44,480 bases of DNA, taken from Candidatus Omnitrophota bacterium (GTDB lineage: Bacteria > Omnitrophota > Gorgyraeia > JABMRG01). Both the position numbers and the translations under genes were made by a program. The first letter of the stretch is position 1, and the number at the start of each line of letters is the position of its first letter. The notes beneath the pieces were generated by a model. The model was given only the letters and a program-made list of their open reading frames with translations, did not search any database and had not been told where the DNA came from. The stretch is taken from NCBI GenBank assembly GCA_030593065.1, contig JAUVHV010000014.1, positions 1 through 44,480 of the forward strand. The letters run 5' to 3'. Positions 8,229 to 18,761 of the stretch are shown piece after piece.

Positions 8229-10205
8229 TTAATCCTGCTTATTTACTTCTTGCAGCTTTTTAATCTGGTCTCTAAAATACGCGGCCTTCTCAAACTGCAG
8301 ATTCCGCGCGGCAATCTCCATCTCATGCTGTAGATCAGCTGTTATCTGACGTGATTCATGCTCTTTGATGGTTTCACCCGCGGCTTCTGCCACAATAACC
8401 TCTGATTCACGTAAATTTTCTATGCCCTCTTTAATGCTTTTCTTCACACTTTTAGGTGTTATGTTATTTTTTCTATTAAACTCCACCTGATTTTCTCTCC
8501 TGCGATCTGTTTCATCAATCGCCTTTTTCATTGAACCTGTTATAGTATCAGCATACATAACTACCTGGCTATTTACATTACGCGCCCCGCGTCCGGCAAC
8601 CTGTATAAGCGCTGTAGCACTCCTTAGGAACCCTTCCTTGTCCGCATCGAGTATGCATACAAGTGAAACTTCAGGCAGATCCAGGCCTTCTCTTAAGAGG
8701 TTTATACCTACAAGGCAATCAAATTCCCGCTTCCTGAGATCCTGTAATATTTTAACGCGCTCAATAGCGCCGAGATCTGAGTGCATGTATTTTACGTTTA
8801 AGCCTGCCTCGTTCAGGTAAGATGAAAGGTCTTCAGCCATACGTTTAGTAAGTGTTGTAACAAGTACACGCTCTTTAAGCTTCGCGCGCTCCTTAATAAG
8901 CATAATGATATCATCAATCTGATTCTTTGAGGGTTTGATTATTATTTCCGGGTCCAGCAGGCCCGTAGGCCTGACAAGCTGTTCTACAAAATATTTCGAT
9001 CTGCTCTTTTCATAATCTGCTGGTGTAGCGGAAACAAAGATAACCTGTTTTATAAGCGATTCGAATTCATCAAACTTTAATGGCCTGTTATCAAGGCATG
9101 AAGGAAGCCTGAAACCGTGGCTTACAAGAGTCTTCTTCCTTGAGTGGTCACCTTCATACATACCGCGTATCTGCGGCACAGTAACATGAGATTCATCAAT
9201 AATAACTAAAAAATCCTCATTAAAGTAATCGATTAGCGTATATGGGCGCGAACCGGGAGAACGGTTTGAAAGATGGCGTGAGTAGTTTTCGACACCACTA
9301 CAATAGCCTATCTCTTTCATCATCTCCATATCATAGTTTGTTCTCGATTCAAGCCTCTCCGCTTCTAAAAGCTTATTCTGCTTCCTAAAAGCTTTCAATT
9401 TTTCACCAAGCTCCTTCTTTATTGTCACAAGGGCGCGCTCTATCTTATCTTTCGTAGTAACGAAATGCTTTCCTGGATATATAGCCACTCTTTGCAAAAT
9501 CTGCTTTGTATCGCCTGTAAGCGGGTCTATAATGCTTATCTTCTTAATATAGTCATCGAAAAGCTCTATTCTTATCGCGTCTTGTTTATATGAAGGGAAT
9601 ATCTCAATAACATCACCCCTAACACGAAATTTTCCACGCGCGAAACCGATATCATTCCTCTCATAATGGATGCTTACGAGAGATTCAAGCATATTCTCGC
9701 GCGACGCTTTAGTTCCAGCTTCTAAAAAAAGCAATAGTTCTCTGTAATCTTGTGGTGAGCCAAGGCCATATATGCATGATACGCTCGAAACTATAATAAC
9801 ATCATTTCGTGAAGAGAGAGCTGTTGTCGTAGAGAGCCTCAGGCGATCAAGCTCGTCATTAATTGACGCGTCTTTCTCTATAAAGGTGTCTGTCTGAGGC
9901 ATATAAGCCTCCGGCTGATAATAATCATAGTAGCTTACAAAATATTCAACAGCGTTTTCAGGAAAAAATTCCCTAAACTCGCTATAAAGTTGGGCTGCGA
10001 GAGTTTTATTGTGAGAGATAATAAGCGTAGGCTTGTTAACATTGGCTATCACATTAGCCATTGTAAAAGTCTTGCCACTGCCCGTTACCCCTAAAAGGGT
10101 CTGGTATTTTTTTCTGTGAAGCAAGCCTCTTGTAAGCTGCTCTATTGCCTGTGGCTGATCACCACACGGCTTAAAATCACTCTTAATTATAAATTTTTTT
10201 GACAT
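8229..10205 (-). CDS. uvrB: Excinuclease ABC subunit B
   Basis: This is the damage-verifying helicase-like subunit of nucleotide excision repair, working with UvrA and UvrC. The 658-residue length is normal. Visible parts are Walker A GVTGSGKT (39-46), the beta-hairpin motif [13 protein letters not shown] (about 90-103), the Walker B variant IDESHV, helicase motifs VSATP and QVAGRGARN, and a C-terminal UVR domain ([17 protein letters not shown]) that contacts UvrC. It starts 1 bp after the nadC stop, so translation is probably coupled. Confidence 0.97.
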   Translation of the reverse strand: MSKKFIIKSDFKPCGDQPQAIEQLTRGLLHRKKYQTLLGVTGSGKTFTMANVIANVNKPTLIISHNKTLAAQLYSEFREFFPENAVEYFVSYYDYYQPEAYMPQTDTFIEKDASINDELDRLRLSTTTALSSRNDVIIVSSVSCIYGLGSPQDYRELLLFLEAGTKASRENMLESLVSIHYERNDIGFARGKFRVRGDVIEIFPSYKQDAIRIELFDDYIKKISIIDPLTGDTKQILQRVAIYPGKHFVTTKDKIERALVTIKKELGEKLKAFRKQNKLLEAERLESRTNYDMEMMKEIGYCSGVENYSRHLSNRSPGSRPYTLIDYFNEDFLVIIDESHVTVPQIRGMYEGDHSRKKTLVSHGFRLPSCLDNRPLKFDEFESLIKQVIFVSATPADYEKSRSKYFVEQLVRPTGLLDPEIIIKPSKNQIDDIIMLIKERAKLKERVLVTTLTKRMAEDLSSYLNEAGLNVKYMHSDLGAIERVKILQDLRKREFDCLVGINLLREGLDLPEVSLVCILDADKEGFLRSATALIQVAGRGARNVNSQVVMYADTITGSMKKAIDETDRRRENQVEFNRKNNITPKSVKKSIKEGIENLRESEVIVAEAAGETIKEHESRQITADLQHEMEIAARNLQFEKAAYFRDQIKKLQEVNKQD

Positions 10206-10206
10206 T

Positions 10207-11103
10207 TTATCTTACTTCCAGGGATATATCAATAGATGGGGCTGAATGAGTAAGCGCGCCTATAGATATTCTGTCAACACCGGTAGCGGCAATGTTTCTT
10301 ACATTATCTATATTCACCCGTCCTGATGCCTCAAGCAACGCCTTAAAACCTAGATTACCTACCTTGACCCTATAGGCATCTCTGATCTTCACCGCTTGCG
10401 CCATATTGCCGATGCTCATATTATCAAGCATTATAATATCAGGATTATATTCAAGAACGATCTTCAGCATCGATAAGCTATTAACCTCGACCTCTATCTT
10501 CTTACCCTTACCCGCCCTTTCTTTAGCAGCTTCCAGCACGCTCTTTAACGCGTCTTTTTTATTTTTGATATTTGTCGATTTTGTCATTGTCAAAGCTATA
10601 TGGTTATCTTTAATCAGGATCTGATCATAAAGCCCCATTCTGTGGTTAACACCACCGCCCATTCTTACAGCATACTTTTGTAAACGCCTGAAGGCAGGCA
10701 GAGTCTTTCTGGTATCCATAATTTGCGCCCGTGTACCTTCTACGGCCCTGACAAAACAATCTGTTAGTGATGATATACCTGAAAGCCAGCACAAAAAATT
10801 CAGCGCTGTCCTTTCTGCTGCCAACACAGGCCAACACCGCCCCTCCACATAAGCTATCGCTTTATCTCTTGCAACATTCATGCCATCATTGACAAGGGGC
10901 TTAAACCTGACTTCCATATCTATTGCTTCGAAAACAGCTTTCGCTATACCGAGGCCGGATATAACGGACTTCTCTCTGGCAAGCATAACAAATTTACCTT
11001 TTCTTGCTTTGCGCAGGATAGTATTCGTAGTAATATCCCCTGAACCGATATCTTCTTTTAATGCCTTCTGTATCAGCTTTTTAATATATGGGCCTATGAT
11101 CAT
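10207..11103 (-). CDS. nadC: Nicotinate-nucleotide pyrophosphorylase (quinolinate phosphoribosyltransferase)
   Basis: It converts quinolinate and PRPP to nicotinate mononucleotide in de novo NAD synthesis. The 298 residues match the family length. Signatures are DIGSGDITT near residue 17, the substrate-binding run [35 protein letters not shown] in the middle, and the C-terminal barrel motifs EVEV, MLDN and ISIGALTHS. The start overlaps the end of rluB by 4 bp. nadA and nadB are not in the window. Confidence 0.96.
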   Translation of the reverse strand: MIIGPYIKKLIQKALKEDIGSGDITTNTILRKARKGKFVMLAREKSVISGLGIAKAVFEAIDMEVRFKPLVNDGMNVARDKAIAYVEGRCWPVLAAERTALNFLCWLSGISSLTDCFVRAVEGTRAQIMDTRKTLPAFRRLQKYAVRMGGGVNHRMGLYDQILIKDNHIALTMTKSTNIKNKKDALKSVLEAAKERAGKGKKIEVEVNSLSMLKIVLEYNPDIIMLDNMSIGNMAQAVKIRDAYRVKVGNLGFKALLEASGRVNIDNVRNIAATGVDRISIGALTHSAPSIDISLEVR

Positions 11104-11831
11104 TTTAAACCTACTTTTACTTTAAGTAATGATACCTCATTATCGGTAATCACCCTATAAGATCCTTCTTTGACATCCAGCTCAAGCCCGGCATAGACAG
11201 TTCTCTTCAGGCTTAATATTTTATACCCCAGGGCCTCGAAGGTCCTTCTTATCTGCCTCTTCCTGCCCTCATGCAGTTCCACTACAATGCTTGCTGAGCC
11301 CCTTATTTTTTTTACATTCCGTATCCTGCAGGCAGAAGGTTTTTCATCACCAATATCTACCCCTTTTTCAAGTTTCTCAATATCGCCTCTTTTAAAGCTC
11401 CCGGAGACCGTAACCTCATACAGCTTCCCCATCTCATAGCGCGGGTGCATCATGCGGTGAGCAAGCTCACCATCATTAGTTATAATCAATAAACCCGTAG
11501 TATCCTTATCCAGCCTGCCAACTGGAAAAAGCCCTTTATCTTTGGGGACAAGATCCATAACAGTTCTTCTGTTATGCGTATCCCTCAGGGTTGTTATGTA
11601 ACCGCAAGGCTTGTTAAGTAACAGATAAAGGCGTGCTTGATCTTTCTTTAACAGTATAGGCACGCCTTCAATTTCGATTCTATCTTTCTCTGTATTGATA
11701 GACATTCCAGGACTCAAAAGGTAACTTCCATTTACAGCGACCTTACCTTGCTTTATAAGGTCATCTGCCTTACGGCGTGAAGCAATACCTAATTGCGATA
11801 ATAATTTATTTATACGAATAAATGGTGACAT
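11100..11831 (-). CDS. rluB: Pseudouridine synthase of the RluB/RsuA family
   Basis: It has an N-terminal S4 RNA-binding domain (residues about 4-50; IRINKLLSQLGIASRRKADDL) and a catalytic domain with GRLDKDTTGLLIITNDGEL, whose catalytic Asp is residue 108. RKRQIRR appears near the C-terminus. The 243-residue length and the S4 domain fit enzymes that modify 23S rRNA (RluB) or 16S rRNA (RsuA). Rsu-type is the main alternative and cannot be excluded by eye. No clear Shine-Dalgarno precedes the ATG. The gene lies 27 bp after valS. Confidence 0.88.
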   Translation of the reverse strand: MSPFIRINKLLSQLGIASRRKADDLIKQGKVAVNGSYLLSPGMSINTEKDRIEIEGVPILLKKDQARLYLLLNKPCGYITTLRDTHNRRTVMDLVPKDKGLFPVGRLDKDTTGLLIITNDGELAHRMMHPRYEMGKLYEVTVSGSFKRGDIEKLEKGVDIGDEKPSACRIRNVKKIRGSASIVVELHEGRKRQIRRTFEALGYKILSLKRTVYAGLELDVKEGSYRVITDNEVSLLKVKVGLK

Positions 11832-11858
11832 AATTTATAGTTACGCAAAGTGCCTGTT

Positions 11859-14543
11859 TTAGGTGAGATTTTCAATAGTCTCTTTTATGCGGGTTATCTT
11901 TGCCATCAAGACAAGTTCTTTCTGCTTCTCCTGTTCTACAATCTCCTTAGGCGCTTTATCGATAAAAGAGTTGTTGCCAAGTTTCTTAAGCAACCTGCTA
12001 ACCAGCCTTTCTGATTCAACAAGATTTTTATTAAGCCTTGCCTTCTCAGTAACTATATCGACTTTCCCTTGCAAGGGGACATATATCTGGCAAAAATCAA
12101 GTATGTTTGACGCTGATGCTTTTGGCTGTTTAATATCTTTGGCAATTAATATATTTTCAACACCCGAGACTCTGCCAGCATAGATTTTTATCTCTTCTGA
12201 GAAACTCATAAGAACATTGTCATTGCTCTTGACCAATACATCGATCTTCAACTTATGAGGTATATTCATCTCCGCGCGAATATTCCTGATAGCGGTAATA
12301 ATAGCGATTATTTTCTCCATATAATCATTTGCCTGCGTATCGATCAGGCGTTTATGCGGCTTTGGCCAGGATGAGATCATAATAGGTTCTCTGCCATCCA
12401 ATACCTGCCAAATCTCTTCTGTTATAAAAGGCATTACAGGGTGTAATAATTGCAAAGAAGCTTTTAATACATTATATAAAATAAGCTGTGTCTGCTCGTT
12501 TTTTATTGAGGCCTTGGAAATCTCAACATACCAGTCACAATATTTGTGCCATAAGAAATCATGTATCATGTTAGCCGCGTCGTTAAATCTGTAAGAATCG
12601 AGCGATTTAGTTACAGACTCAGCTGTATTACAAAATGCTGTCAGCAGCCATCGATCCGCTAAGGGGAGGCCTTCCATCTTGATATCAGCGAAATCCCCGC
12701 TTATATCGGATTTTAAATTCAGCATCAAAAATCGTGAAACATTCCAAAGTTTGTTGGAAAAATTTCTGCCTGATTCAAATCTCTCCTTTGATAAAAATAC
12801 ATCCTGCCCGGCAGCTGTAATAGAGATAATGCTAAACCGAAGCGCGTCTGTACCGTACTCCTTTATAATCTCCAATGGGTCTATGGTATTACCCAGTGAC
12901 TTTGACATCTTAGTACCTGTCTTGTCACGAACCGTTCCATGTATATACACATCCCTAAACGGAATCTCATCACAAAATTCAAGGCCTGCCATTATCATTC
13001 GCGCTACCCAGAAAAATATAATCTCCTGCGCCGTTACAAGGCATGCGGTAGGATAGAAATACTTAAACTCTTCACTTTGTGTACTAATATCTTTTTCTTT
13101 ATCTTCACCTTTGCCTCTACCTTTATTATCTGCTGTTTGATCAAATGGCCACCCGAAAGTTGAAAAAGGCCAAAGCCAGGATGAAAACCATGTATCGAGA
13201 ACATCGGGATCCTGGACTATATCGGTTGCACCGCAATCAGGGCATTTTTCAGGGCTTACCTTAGAAACCATAATGCCCTGACATTTACCGCAATAATAGA
13301 CTGGTATGCGATGCCCCCACCATATCTGGCGGCTTATACACCAATCACGTATACCATACATCCAATCGAGATAAACCTTTCTCCACCTTTTCGGATAGAA
13401 CTTGATCCTGTTATCCTCAACCGCTTTAATCGCCGGTTCTGCCAGAGGCTTCATCTTGACAAACCATTGCTTTGAGAGATACGGCTCAACAATAGTATGG
13501 CAACGATAACAATGGCCTATAGCATGCTTATGCGGCTCTACCTTTTCAATGAGCTTCTTCTCGCTTAAAACCTCAAGAAGCGCTTCGCGCGCCTCAAATC
13601 TATCCATTCCTTCAAAATCGCCCGCATTCTTATTGAGTGTGCCATCCGGGTGCATTATATTCAACTCTTCTAAGCCATGTTTTTTACCCATCTGAAAATC
13701 GTTGGGATCATGGGCTGGCGTAACTTTTACAGCGCCGGTTCCGAACTTAGAATCTATCATGTTATCCGCTATTACTTTTAGTTCACGATTAAGAATCGGT
13801 AAGATTACAACCCCGCCTATCAAATTTTTATATTTTTTGTCTGTGGGGTTTACGGCAATTGCTGTATCGCCAAGCATTGTTTCAGGCCTGGTAGTCGCAA
13901 CAGTGATATATTCATTTGAATCCTTTATAGCATATTTTATATAATATAAATGGCCGTCAACATCTCTATGTTCTACCTCTTCATCAGAGAGTGCTGTCTG
14001 GCACCTCGGGCACCAGTTTATTATATAATTTCCCCTGTAAATAAGCCCTTTTTTATAAAGACGTATGAATGCCTCTACCACGGCGCCGGATAATCCTTCA
14101 TCCATGGTAAATCGTTCCCTCTTCCAATCGCATGACGCGCCAAGAAACTTAAGCTGCTTTATAATTACGCCGCCGTATTCTTCCCGCCACTTCCAGACCT
14201 CATCCAAAAATTCCTTTCTACCTAAATCGTGACGTTTTTTACCGCCTTTCAAGAGCTTTCGCTCAACAACATTCTGGGTAGCAATACCCGCGTGGTCTGT
14301 ACCCGGCATCCATAGAGCTTCGCAGCCCTGCATGCGCTTATACCTTATAAGAATATCCTGTATAGTATTATTCAGTGCGTGCCCCATATGAAGTATGCCC
14401 GTAATATTAGGCGGAGGAATAACTATTGAGTAAGGCTCTTTCTCTTGTGAAACCTTAGCAGAAAATAAGCCTTTCTCTTCCCAGAGATTATAAATCTTAT
14501 CTTCTACCTCTTTTGCGTTATATATTTTTGGTAAATCTCTCAT
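11859..14543 (-). CDS. valS: Valyl-tRNA synthetase
   Basis: A class I synthetase charging tRNA-Val, of 894 residues. PPPNITGILHMGH (43-55) contains the HIGH motif, the CP1 editing domain includes ATTRPETMLGDTAIAV, and KMSKSLGN lies near residue 546. The C-terminal coiled-coil arm is present (from about 825). Zinc-ribbon cysteines appear in the CGKCQ and CPDCG sections. A polar insertion of about 22 residues (about 465-487, rich in Lys, Glu, Asp and Gly) sits in the catalytic domain between FSTFGWP and FYPT, where most bacterial ValRS are shorter. The start overlaps the cimA stop as TGATG, suggesting translational coupling. Confidence 0.97.
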   Translation of the reverse strand: MRDLPKIYNAKEVEDKIYNLWEEKGLFSAKVSQEKEPYSIVIPPPNITGILHMGHALNNTIQDILIRYKRMQGCEALWMPGTDHAGIATQNVVERKLLKGGKKRHDLGRKEFLDEVWKWREEYGGVIIKQLKFLGASCDWKRERFTMDEGLSGAVVEAFIRLYKKGLIYRGNYIINWCPRCQTALSDEEVEHRDVDGHLYYIKYAIKDSNEYITVATTRPETMLGDTAIAVNPTDKKYKNLIGGVVILPILNRELKVIADNMIDSKFGTGAVKVTPAHDPNDFQMGKKHGLEELNIMHPDGTLNKNAGDFEGMDRFEAREALLEVLSEKKLIEKVEPHKHAIGHCYRCHTIVEPYLSKQWFVKMKPLAEPAIKAVEDNRIKFYPKRWRKVYLDWMYGIRDWCISRQIWWGHRIPVYYCGKCQGIMVSKVSPEKCPDCGATDIVQDPDVLDTWFSSWLWPFSTFGWPFDQTADNKGRGKGEDKEKDISTQSEEFKYFYPTACLVTAQEIIFFWVARMIMAGLEFCDEIPFRDVYIHGTVRDKTGTKMSKSLGNTIDPLEIIKEYGTDALRFSIISITAAGQDVFLSKERFESGRNFSNKLWNVSRFLMLNLKSDISGDFADIKMEGLPLADRWLLTAFCNTAESVTKSLDSYRFNDAANMIHDFLWHKYCDWYVEISKASIKNEQTQLILYNVLKASLQLLHPVMPFITEEIWQVLDGREPIMISSWPKPHKRLIDTQANDYMEKIIAIITAIRNIRAEMNIPHKLKIDVLVKSNDNVLMSFSEEIKIYAGRVSGVENILIAKDIKQPKASASNILDFCQIYVPLQGKVDIVTEKARLNKNLVESERLVSRLLKKLGNNSFIDKAPKEIVEQEKQKELVLMAKITRIKETIENLT

Positions 14544-16102
14544 CAGCCCTTCAATAATTTATATTCTACACTGTCAACTAAGGCCTGCCAACCAGCTTCA
14601 ATAATATTTTCTGATACACCTATTGTCCACCAGGATTTTTCGCTGTCCTGTGACTGAATAAGAACGCGCACCTTGGCTGCTGTGCCAGCTTTCTCATCCA
14701 ACACTCTTACCTTAAAATCTGAAAGATGCATATCAGCAAGTTTCGGATAAAAACCAACGAGCGATTCTCTCAATGCGCCATCCAGCGCATCGATAGGGCC
14801 TTGTCCTTCACATACAGTATGCTTTATTTTTTTCTTTACCCTGACTTTAATTCTCGCTTCAGAATAGAGACAGCCATCCTCATCCTTTTCATTGATAACT
14901 CTAAAACCCTCAAGCTCAAAAAACTTCTTATGCTTTTTCATCTGCCGGTTAAGAAGAAGCTCGAAAGAGGCTTCAGCTGCCTCGAAATGATAGCCCTGAT
15001 ATTCCATATCCTGCAAAAGCTTTAATATTTTTATTGTATGGTCGCTATTCTTCCTTAAGCCGATATGCAGCTCCCGCGCTTTTGTTAAAAGTGTGCTTTT
15101 ACCCGAAAGCTCTGAAATAAGTATACGCCTCTTATTACCTACAATTTGAGGTTCTATATGCTCATATGATTGCGGTTTCTTAAGCACAGCATTGACATGA
15201 ACACCGCCTTTGTGCGCAAACGCGCTGCTACCCACAAAAGCCTGGGTATCGAGCTGTTTCATATTGCAGGCCTCTGCAACATAATATGAGACTTCGGTAA
15301 GTTCTTTCAGTTTCGCGCTACTAAGGCATTTTATGCCGAGCTTAACCTGTAGTGAAGGTATAATCGAACAGAGATTCGCGTTGCCGCAGCGTTCTCCATA
15401 ACCATTTATTGTGCCCTGGATATGGTCGCAACCTGCCATAACAGCTGCTACAGAATTGGCTACTGCCATCTCACTGTCATTATGGCAGTGTATTCCAAGC
15501 GAAACATTGATACGAGGCTTTACCTGAAGCACAACATCCGCAAGCTCACAGGTAAGCATACCTCCGTTAGTATCACATAATATTATTGCCTCCGCACCGG
15601 CATCCTGCGCAGCCTGGAGTGCCTTATTCGCGTAATCGGGATTGTACTTATACCCATCGAAAAAATGCTCAGCATCAAAGAAGACTTTTATCTTCCTGGA
15701 TTTTAAGTAGCTTATGGTATCGCTTATCATATCCAGATTTTCATTAAGCGAAACCTTAAGGATATCCTTTACATGAAGGTCCCAGCTCTTTCCGAATACT
15801 GTACATACGCTGCAACCGGATTTTAGCAACGCCTTAATGTTCATGTCCTGTGATGGTTTTGTACGAGCCCTTCTGGTTGACCCAAACGCGGTAATCTTTG
15901 CATGCTTAAGCTTTAGCCTCTTTGCCCTGATAAAAAACTCCATATCTTTCGGGTTTGAACCGGGCCATCCGCCCTCAATATAATCAATACCAAGATCATC
16001 CAGTTTCTTGACAATCCTTAATTTATCATTTACTGTCAGAGATATGCCCTCTGCCTGGGTCCCATCTCTTAATGTCGTATCATACAATACCATTTTTCTC
16101 AT
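14543..16102 (-). CDS. cimA: (R)-citramalate synthase
   Basis: It condenses pyruvate and acetyl-CoA to citramalate, giving 2-oxobutyrate for isoleucine without threonine deaminase. The 519-residue protein has the DRE-TIM metallolyase start DTTLRDGTQAEGISLT (8-23), the metal-binding HCHND motif near 205-209, the late motif GYGERCGNANL, and a C-terminal LeuA-type regulatory dimer domain (about 395-515) that normally senses the end product. The diagnostic early text RDGTQAEG matches the CimA branch better than LeuA; isopropylmalate or homocitrate synthase are less likely. A purine-rich AAGGTAGGG lies upstream of the ATG. It directly precedes valS, a branched-chain amino acid context. Confidence 0.9.
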   Translation of the reverse strand: MRKMVLYDTTLRDGTQAEGISLTVNDKLRIVKKLDDLGIDYIEGGWPGSNPKDMEFFIRAKRLKLKHAKITAFGSTRRARTKPSQDMNIKALLKSGCSVCTVFGKSWDLHVKDILKVSLNENLDMISDTISYLKSRKIKVFFDAEHFFDGYKYNPDYANKALQAAQDAGAEAIILCDTNGGMLTCELADVVLQVKPRINVSLGIHCHNDSEMAVANSVAAVMAGCDHIQGTINGYGERCGNANLCSIIPSLQVKLGIKCLSSAKLKELTEVSYYVAEACNMKQLDTQAFVGSSAFAHKGGVHVNAVLKKPQSYEHIEPQIVGNKRRILISELSGKSTLLTKARELHIGLRKNSDHTIKILKLLQDMEYQGYHFEAAEASFELLLNRQMKKHKKFFELEGFRVINEKDEDGCLYSEARIKVRVKKKIKHTVCEGQGPIDALDGALRESLVGFYPKLADMHLSDFKVRVLDEKAGTAAKVRVLIQSQDSEKSWWTIGVSENIIEAGWQALVDSVEYKLLKG

Positions 16103-16173
16103 TTTACCCTACCTTTTTTTAAAAATGTTTCCGGCCTTCACAAGAATTGTTCTTAAGATTATTTCAGCTCATA

Positions 16174-16275
16174 ATCTCTTGTGCCTTTGCTGCAGCAGTG
16201 CTTTGGATTTTTTTGCCATGGATTTAAATAGACGGCAAAAATACCTGCAATGCGAAAGCAAGAGGCGCAAGAGGT
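16174..16275. repeat. Dispersed hairpin element, copy A
   Basis: The outer stem is CTCTTGTGCC (16176-16185) with GGCGCAAGAG (16264-16273), all paired with one G-U. The inner stem is ATTTTTTTGCC with GGCAAAAAT around a loop of about 16 nt. The core reads TTGGATTTTTTTGCCAT on one side and GGCAAAAATACC on the other, and is shared with copies at 29893-29995 and 32000-32119. Flanks also resemble copy B: AAAAATGTTTCCGGC at 16121, and CTTATCTACAGAT near 16279. It fills the 191 bp gap between lysC and cimA, about 19 nt after the lysC stop. Confidence 0.85.
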
Positions 16276-16293
16276 ATACTTATCTACAGATCA

Positions 16294-17523
16294 CTACGAA
16301 GCTTTGCTCAATTTAAACTCTTTATGTACCGCACGAACCGCTTTCGTAGCGCTCTTCTTGCTAATTACACAGCTTATCTTGATCTCACTTGTAGAGATCA
16401 TTTCGATATTAATTTTATTACGCGCGAGGGCTGCGAACATCCTCGACGCTATACCAGAATGGCTGCGCATACCGATACCTACAACAGATAGCTTTGCTAT
16501 ATTGTCGTTACATTCTACATTACCGGCACCTACGCTCTTGGCTACCTGTGCTGTTATCTTAAGGGCCTTCTTGAGGTCCCTCTTCATCACGGTAAATGAA
16601 AGATCCGTATAACTTGTACGGCTCACATTCTGAATAATCATATCAATATTGATGTTCGCCTCTGCTATCTTCTTAAATATCCTCGCAGCAATGCCTGGCT
16701 TATCAGGAACATCACATATAGTAATCTTCGCTTCATCCCTATTTATAGCTACACCACTTACAACTATATCTTCCATCGCCTTAACCTCCTTAGAAATAAT
16801 AGTGCCTTCTCTTTCTGAAAAACTTGACCTTATGTGTATTGGAACATTAAACTTCTTCGCAACTTCGATTGAGCGGGGTTGAAGTACCTGTACCCCAGCT
16901 GATGCAAGTTCAAGCATCTCTTCATAACTGATGTGTGAAAGCTTGCGGGCTTTTGAAACTATACGCGGGTCTGCGGTATAAACACCTTCTACATCCGTGC
17001 ACATTTCACATATTGATGCCTTTAATGCTTTAGCAAGGGCTACTGCTGTAAGATTAGAACCACCACGGCCTAATGTTGTTATATCATCTGATATAGTTGC
17101 ACCCTGAAATCCGGCAACTATCACAATCTTTCCCTTTTTAAGCTCGCTCTCTATTCTTTTACTGTTTATATCAAGGATTTTCGCTTTTGTATATGAAGCA
17201 TCAGTAATGATACCAACCTGCGCACCTGTAAAAGATATTGCCTCAAGCCCAAGATTGTGCAATGCCATAGCAAGAAGCGCTATAGATATCTGTTCACCTG
17301 TCGACATAAGCATATCCATCTCTCTCTCAGATGGTAAATCAGTAATCTTATGGGCAAGGGCTATTAGATTATCCGTCGTACCGCCTAATGCTGAAACAAC
17401 AACCACAACATCATAGCCTCTCTTCTTCTGTTTAGCAATTCTACTTGCTACCTTCTTAATTTTGCCGGTGTCAGCGACACTGCTTCCACCATACTTCTGG
17501 ACAATAAGTTTGCGTGTAGGCAT
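16294..17523 (-). CDS. lysC: Aspartate kinase
   Basis: It phosphorylates L-aspartate, the first step to threonine, methionine, lysine and diaminopimelate. The 409-residue protein starts with the kinase motif QKYGGSSVADTGKI (9-22). It has GFQGAT and TTLGRGGSN in the middle of the kinase domain, and ends with two ACT domains (about 265-405) that bind feedback inhibitors. AAGGAG lies 8 nt before the ATG. It is the last gene of the hom-thrC-apgM-lysC block, 29 bp after its neighbour, which suggests threonine supply as its main local role. Its stop is followed at once by hairpin copy A. Confidence 0.96.
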   Translation of the reverse strand: MPTRKLIVQKYGGSSVADTGKIKKVASRIAKQKKRGYDVVVVVSALGGTTDNLIALAHKITDLPSEREMDMLMSTGEQISIALLAMALHNLGLEAISFTGAQVGIITDASYTKAKILDINSKRIESELKKGKIVIVAGFQGATISDDITTLGRGGSNLTAVALAKALKASICEMCTDVEGVYTADPRIVSKARKLSHISYEEMLELASAGVQVLQPRSIEVAKKFNVPIHIRSSFSEREGTIISKEVKAMEDIVVSGVAINRDEAKITICDVPDKPGIAARIFKKIAEANINIDMIIQNVSRTSYTDLSFTVMKRDLKKALKITAQVAKSVGAGNVECNDNIAKLSVVGIGMRSHSGIASRMFAALARNKINIEMISTSEIKISCVISKKSATKAVRAVHKEFKLSKAS

Positions 17524-17552
17524 AGTAGCTTCTCCTTAGATAAACACAATCC

Positions 17553-18761
17553 TCATTTATTTAAAAAAATCTCCATAATCTTGAAACCATCTTCAATTAA
17601 AAACTTGCTCATTTTTGCGGCAGACTCACTATACCTATCAACATTATCCTTTTCTATGCCTTCGCCGTACATTGCGAAGGGTACAGGCTCGCGCGTATGC
17701 GTACGTACCGCTATCGGGGTAGCGTGATCAGGAAGAACAATTATGCGAAATCCATTCTTACCTCTAAACTCATCGAGAATAGTACCCACTACAAGCTTAT
17801 CGAAATTCTCAACCGCTAAAATCTTCTGTCTTACATCGCCATTGTGGCCTGCTTCATCAGGTGCCTCTACATGGACAAAGACAAAATCTTTCTCTTTCAA
17901 TGCATTAAGCGCGTATTTTGCCTTGGCAAGATAATCTGTATCATAATAACCTGTTGCGCCAGGCACATCTATAGGCTCTAAGCCGATTATCTTTCCTATG
18001 CCTTTTATAAGGTCAACTGCTGAAATAATAGAACCCGTAAGATTAAATTTATCCTTAAAAAGCGGCATATTAGGCTTTACGCCCTGGCCCCACAGCCATA
18101 TCATATTTGCGGGATTTTCGCCAAGATCGATGCGAACCCTGTTTATATCTAATTTTTTAAGTATACTCTGTGACTTTAACATGAGATCAGTCAGAAAACC
18201 GCTCGCCTGGCCACGCGGTAAATATCGTGCTATCAGCTTGTCAAGTATATCATGAGGTGGAGTGCATATAGTCTTTACAAGCTCTTTCTTGTCAAGTTTG
18301 GCTTTATCGCAATCTATCACCGCGAGATGCCTGTAGCTGATGCCTGGGTAGAATCTTATTGCGTCAGAACCTAATTTCTTATCTATGGTTCTGATTATCT
18401 GTTTGGCCTCTTTGCTGGTTATATGGCCCGCGGAATAATCAACCATCTTATCCTCAGCTATTGTAACTGTATTGCATCTGAAAGCAACTTCGTTCTCTTT
18501 TATCTCAATACCCATATTTGCCGCTTCCAACGGCCCTCTTCCGCTGTAATATTCGCGTGGATCATACCCTAAAAGCGCCATGTTAGCAACATCACTTGCT
18601 GGTTGCAGGGTTTCGGGCACTGTAATAGCACAACCCACTCTTCCTTCTTTTGCAATAAAGGTCATATTGGGTATTCGTGAGGATTCAAGAATTGTGTTAT
18701 CATCAAGCTCTTTTAGTGGCCTGTCGCTCATCCCATCACCAACCAGCATTATATATTTCAT
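17553..18761 (-). CDS. ApgM-family protein, probable homoserine kinase (alkaline phosphatase superfamily)
   Basis: The 402 residues match the archaeal-type cofactor-independent phosphoglycerate mutase family: VGDGMSDRP (7-15; metal ligand Asp9), the catalytic-Ser region ASDVANMALLGYDP, YYSGRGPLEAANMG, and C-terminal metal motifs HVEAPDEAGHNGD and LPDHATP. A close branch of this family is annotated as proposed homoserine kinase because it sits with threonine genes. That is the case here: it overlaps the thrC stop by 1 bp, hom lies just before, lysC just after, and no GHMP-type ThrB is in the window. Homoserine kinase is therefore the best reading; glycolytic phosphoglycerate mutase is the alternative. 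Confidence 0.82.
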   Translation of the reverse strand: MKYIMLVGDGMSDRPLKELDDNTILESSRIPNMTFIAKEGRVGCAITVPETLQPASDVANMALLGYDPREYYSGRGPLEAANMGIEIKENEVAFRCNTVTIAEDKMVDYSAGHITSKEAKQIIRTIDKKLGSDAIRFYPGISYRHLAVIDCDKAKLDKKELVKTICTPPHDILDKLIARYLPRGQASGFLTDLMLKSQSILKKLDINRVRIDLGENPANMIWLWGQGVKPNMPLFKDKFNLTGSIISAVDLIKGIGKIIGLEPIDVPGATGYYDTDYLAKAKYALNALKEKDFVFVHVEAPDEAGHNGDVRQKILAVENFDKLVVGTILDEFRGKNGFRIIVLPDHATPIAVRTHTREPVPFAMYGEGIEKDNVDRYSESAAKMSKFLIEDGFKIMEIFLNK

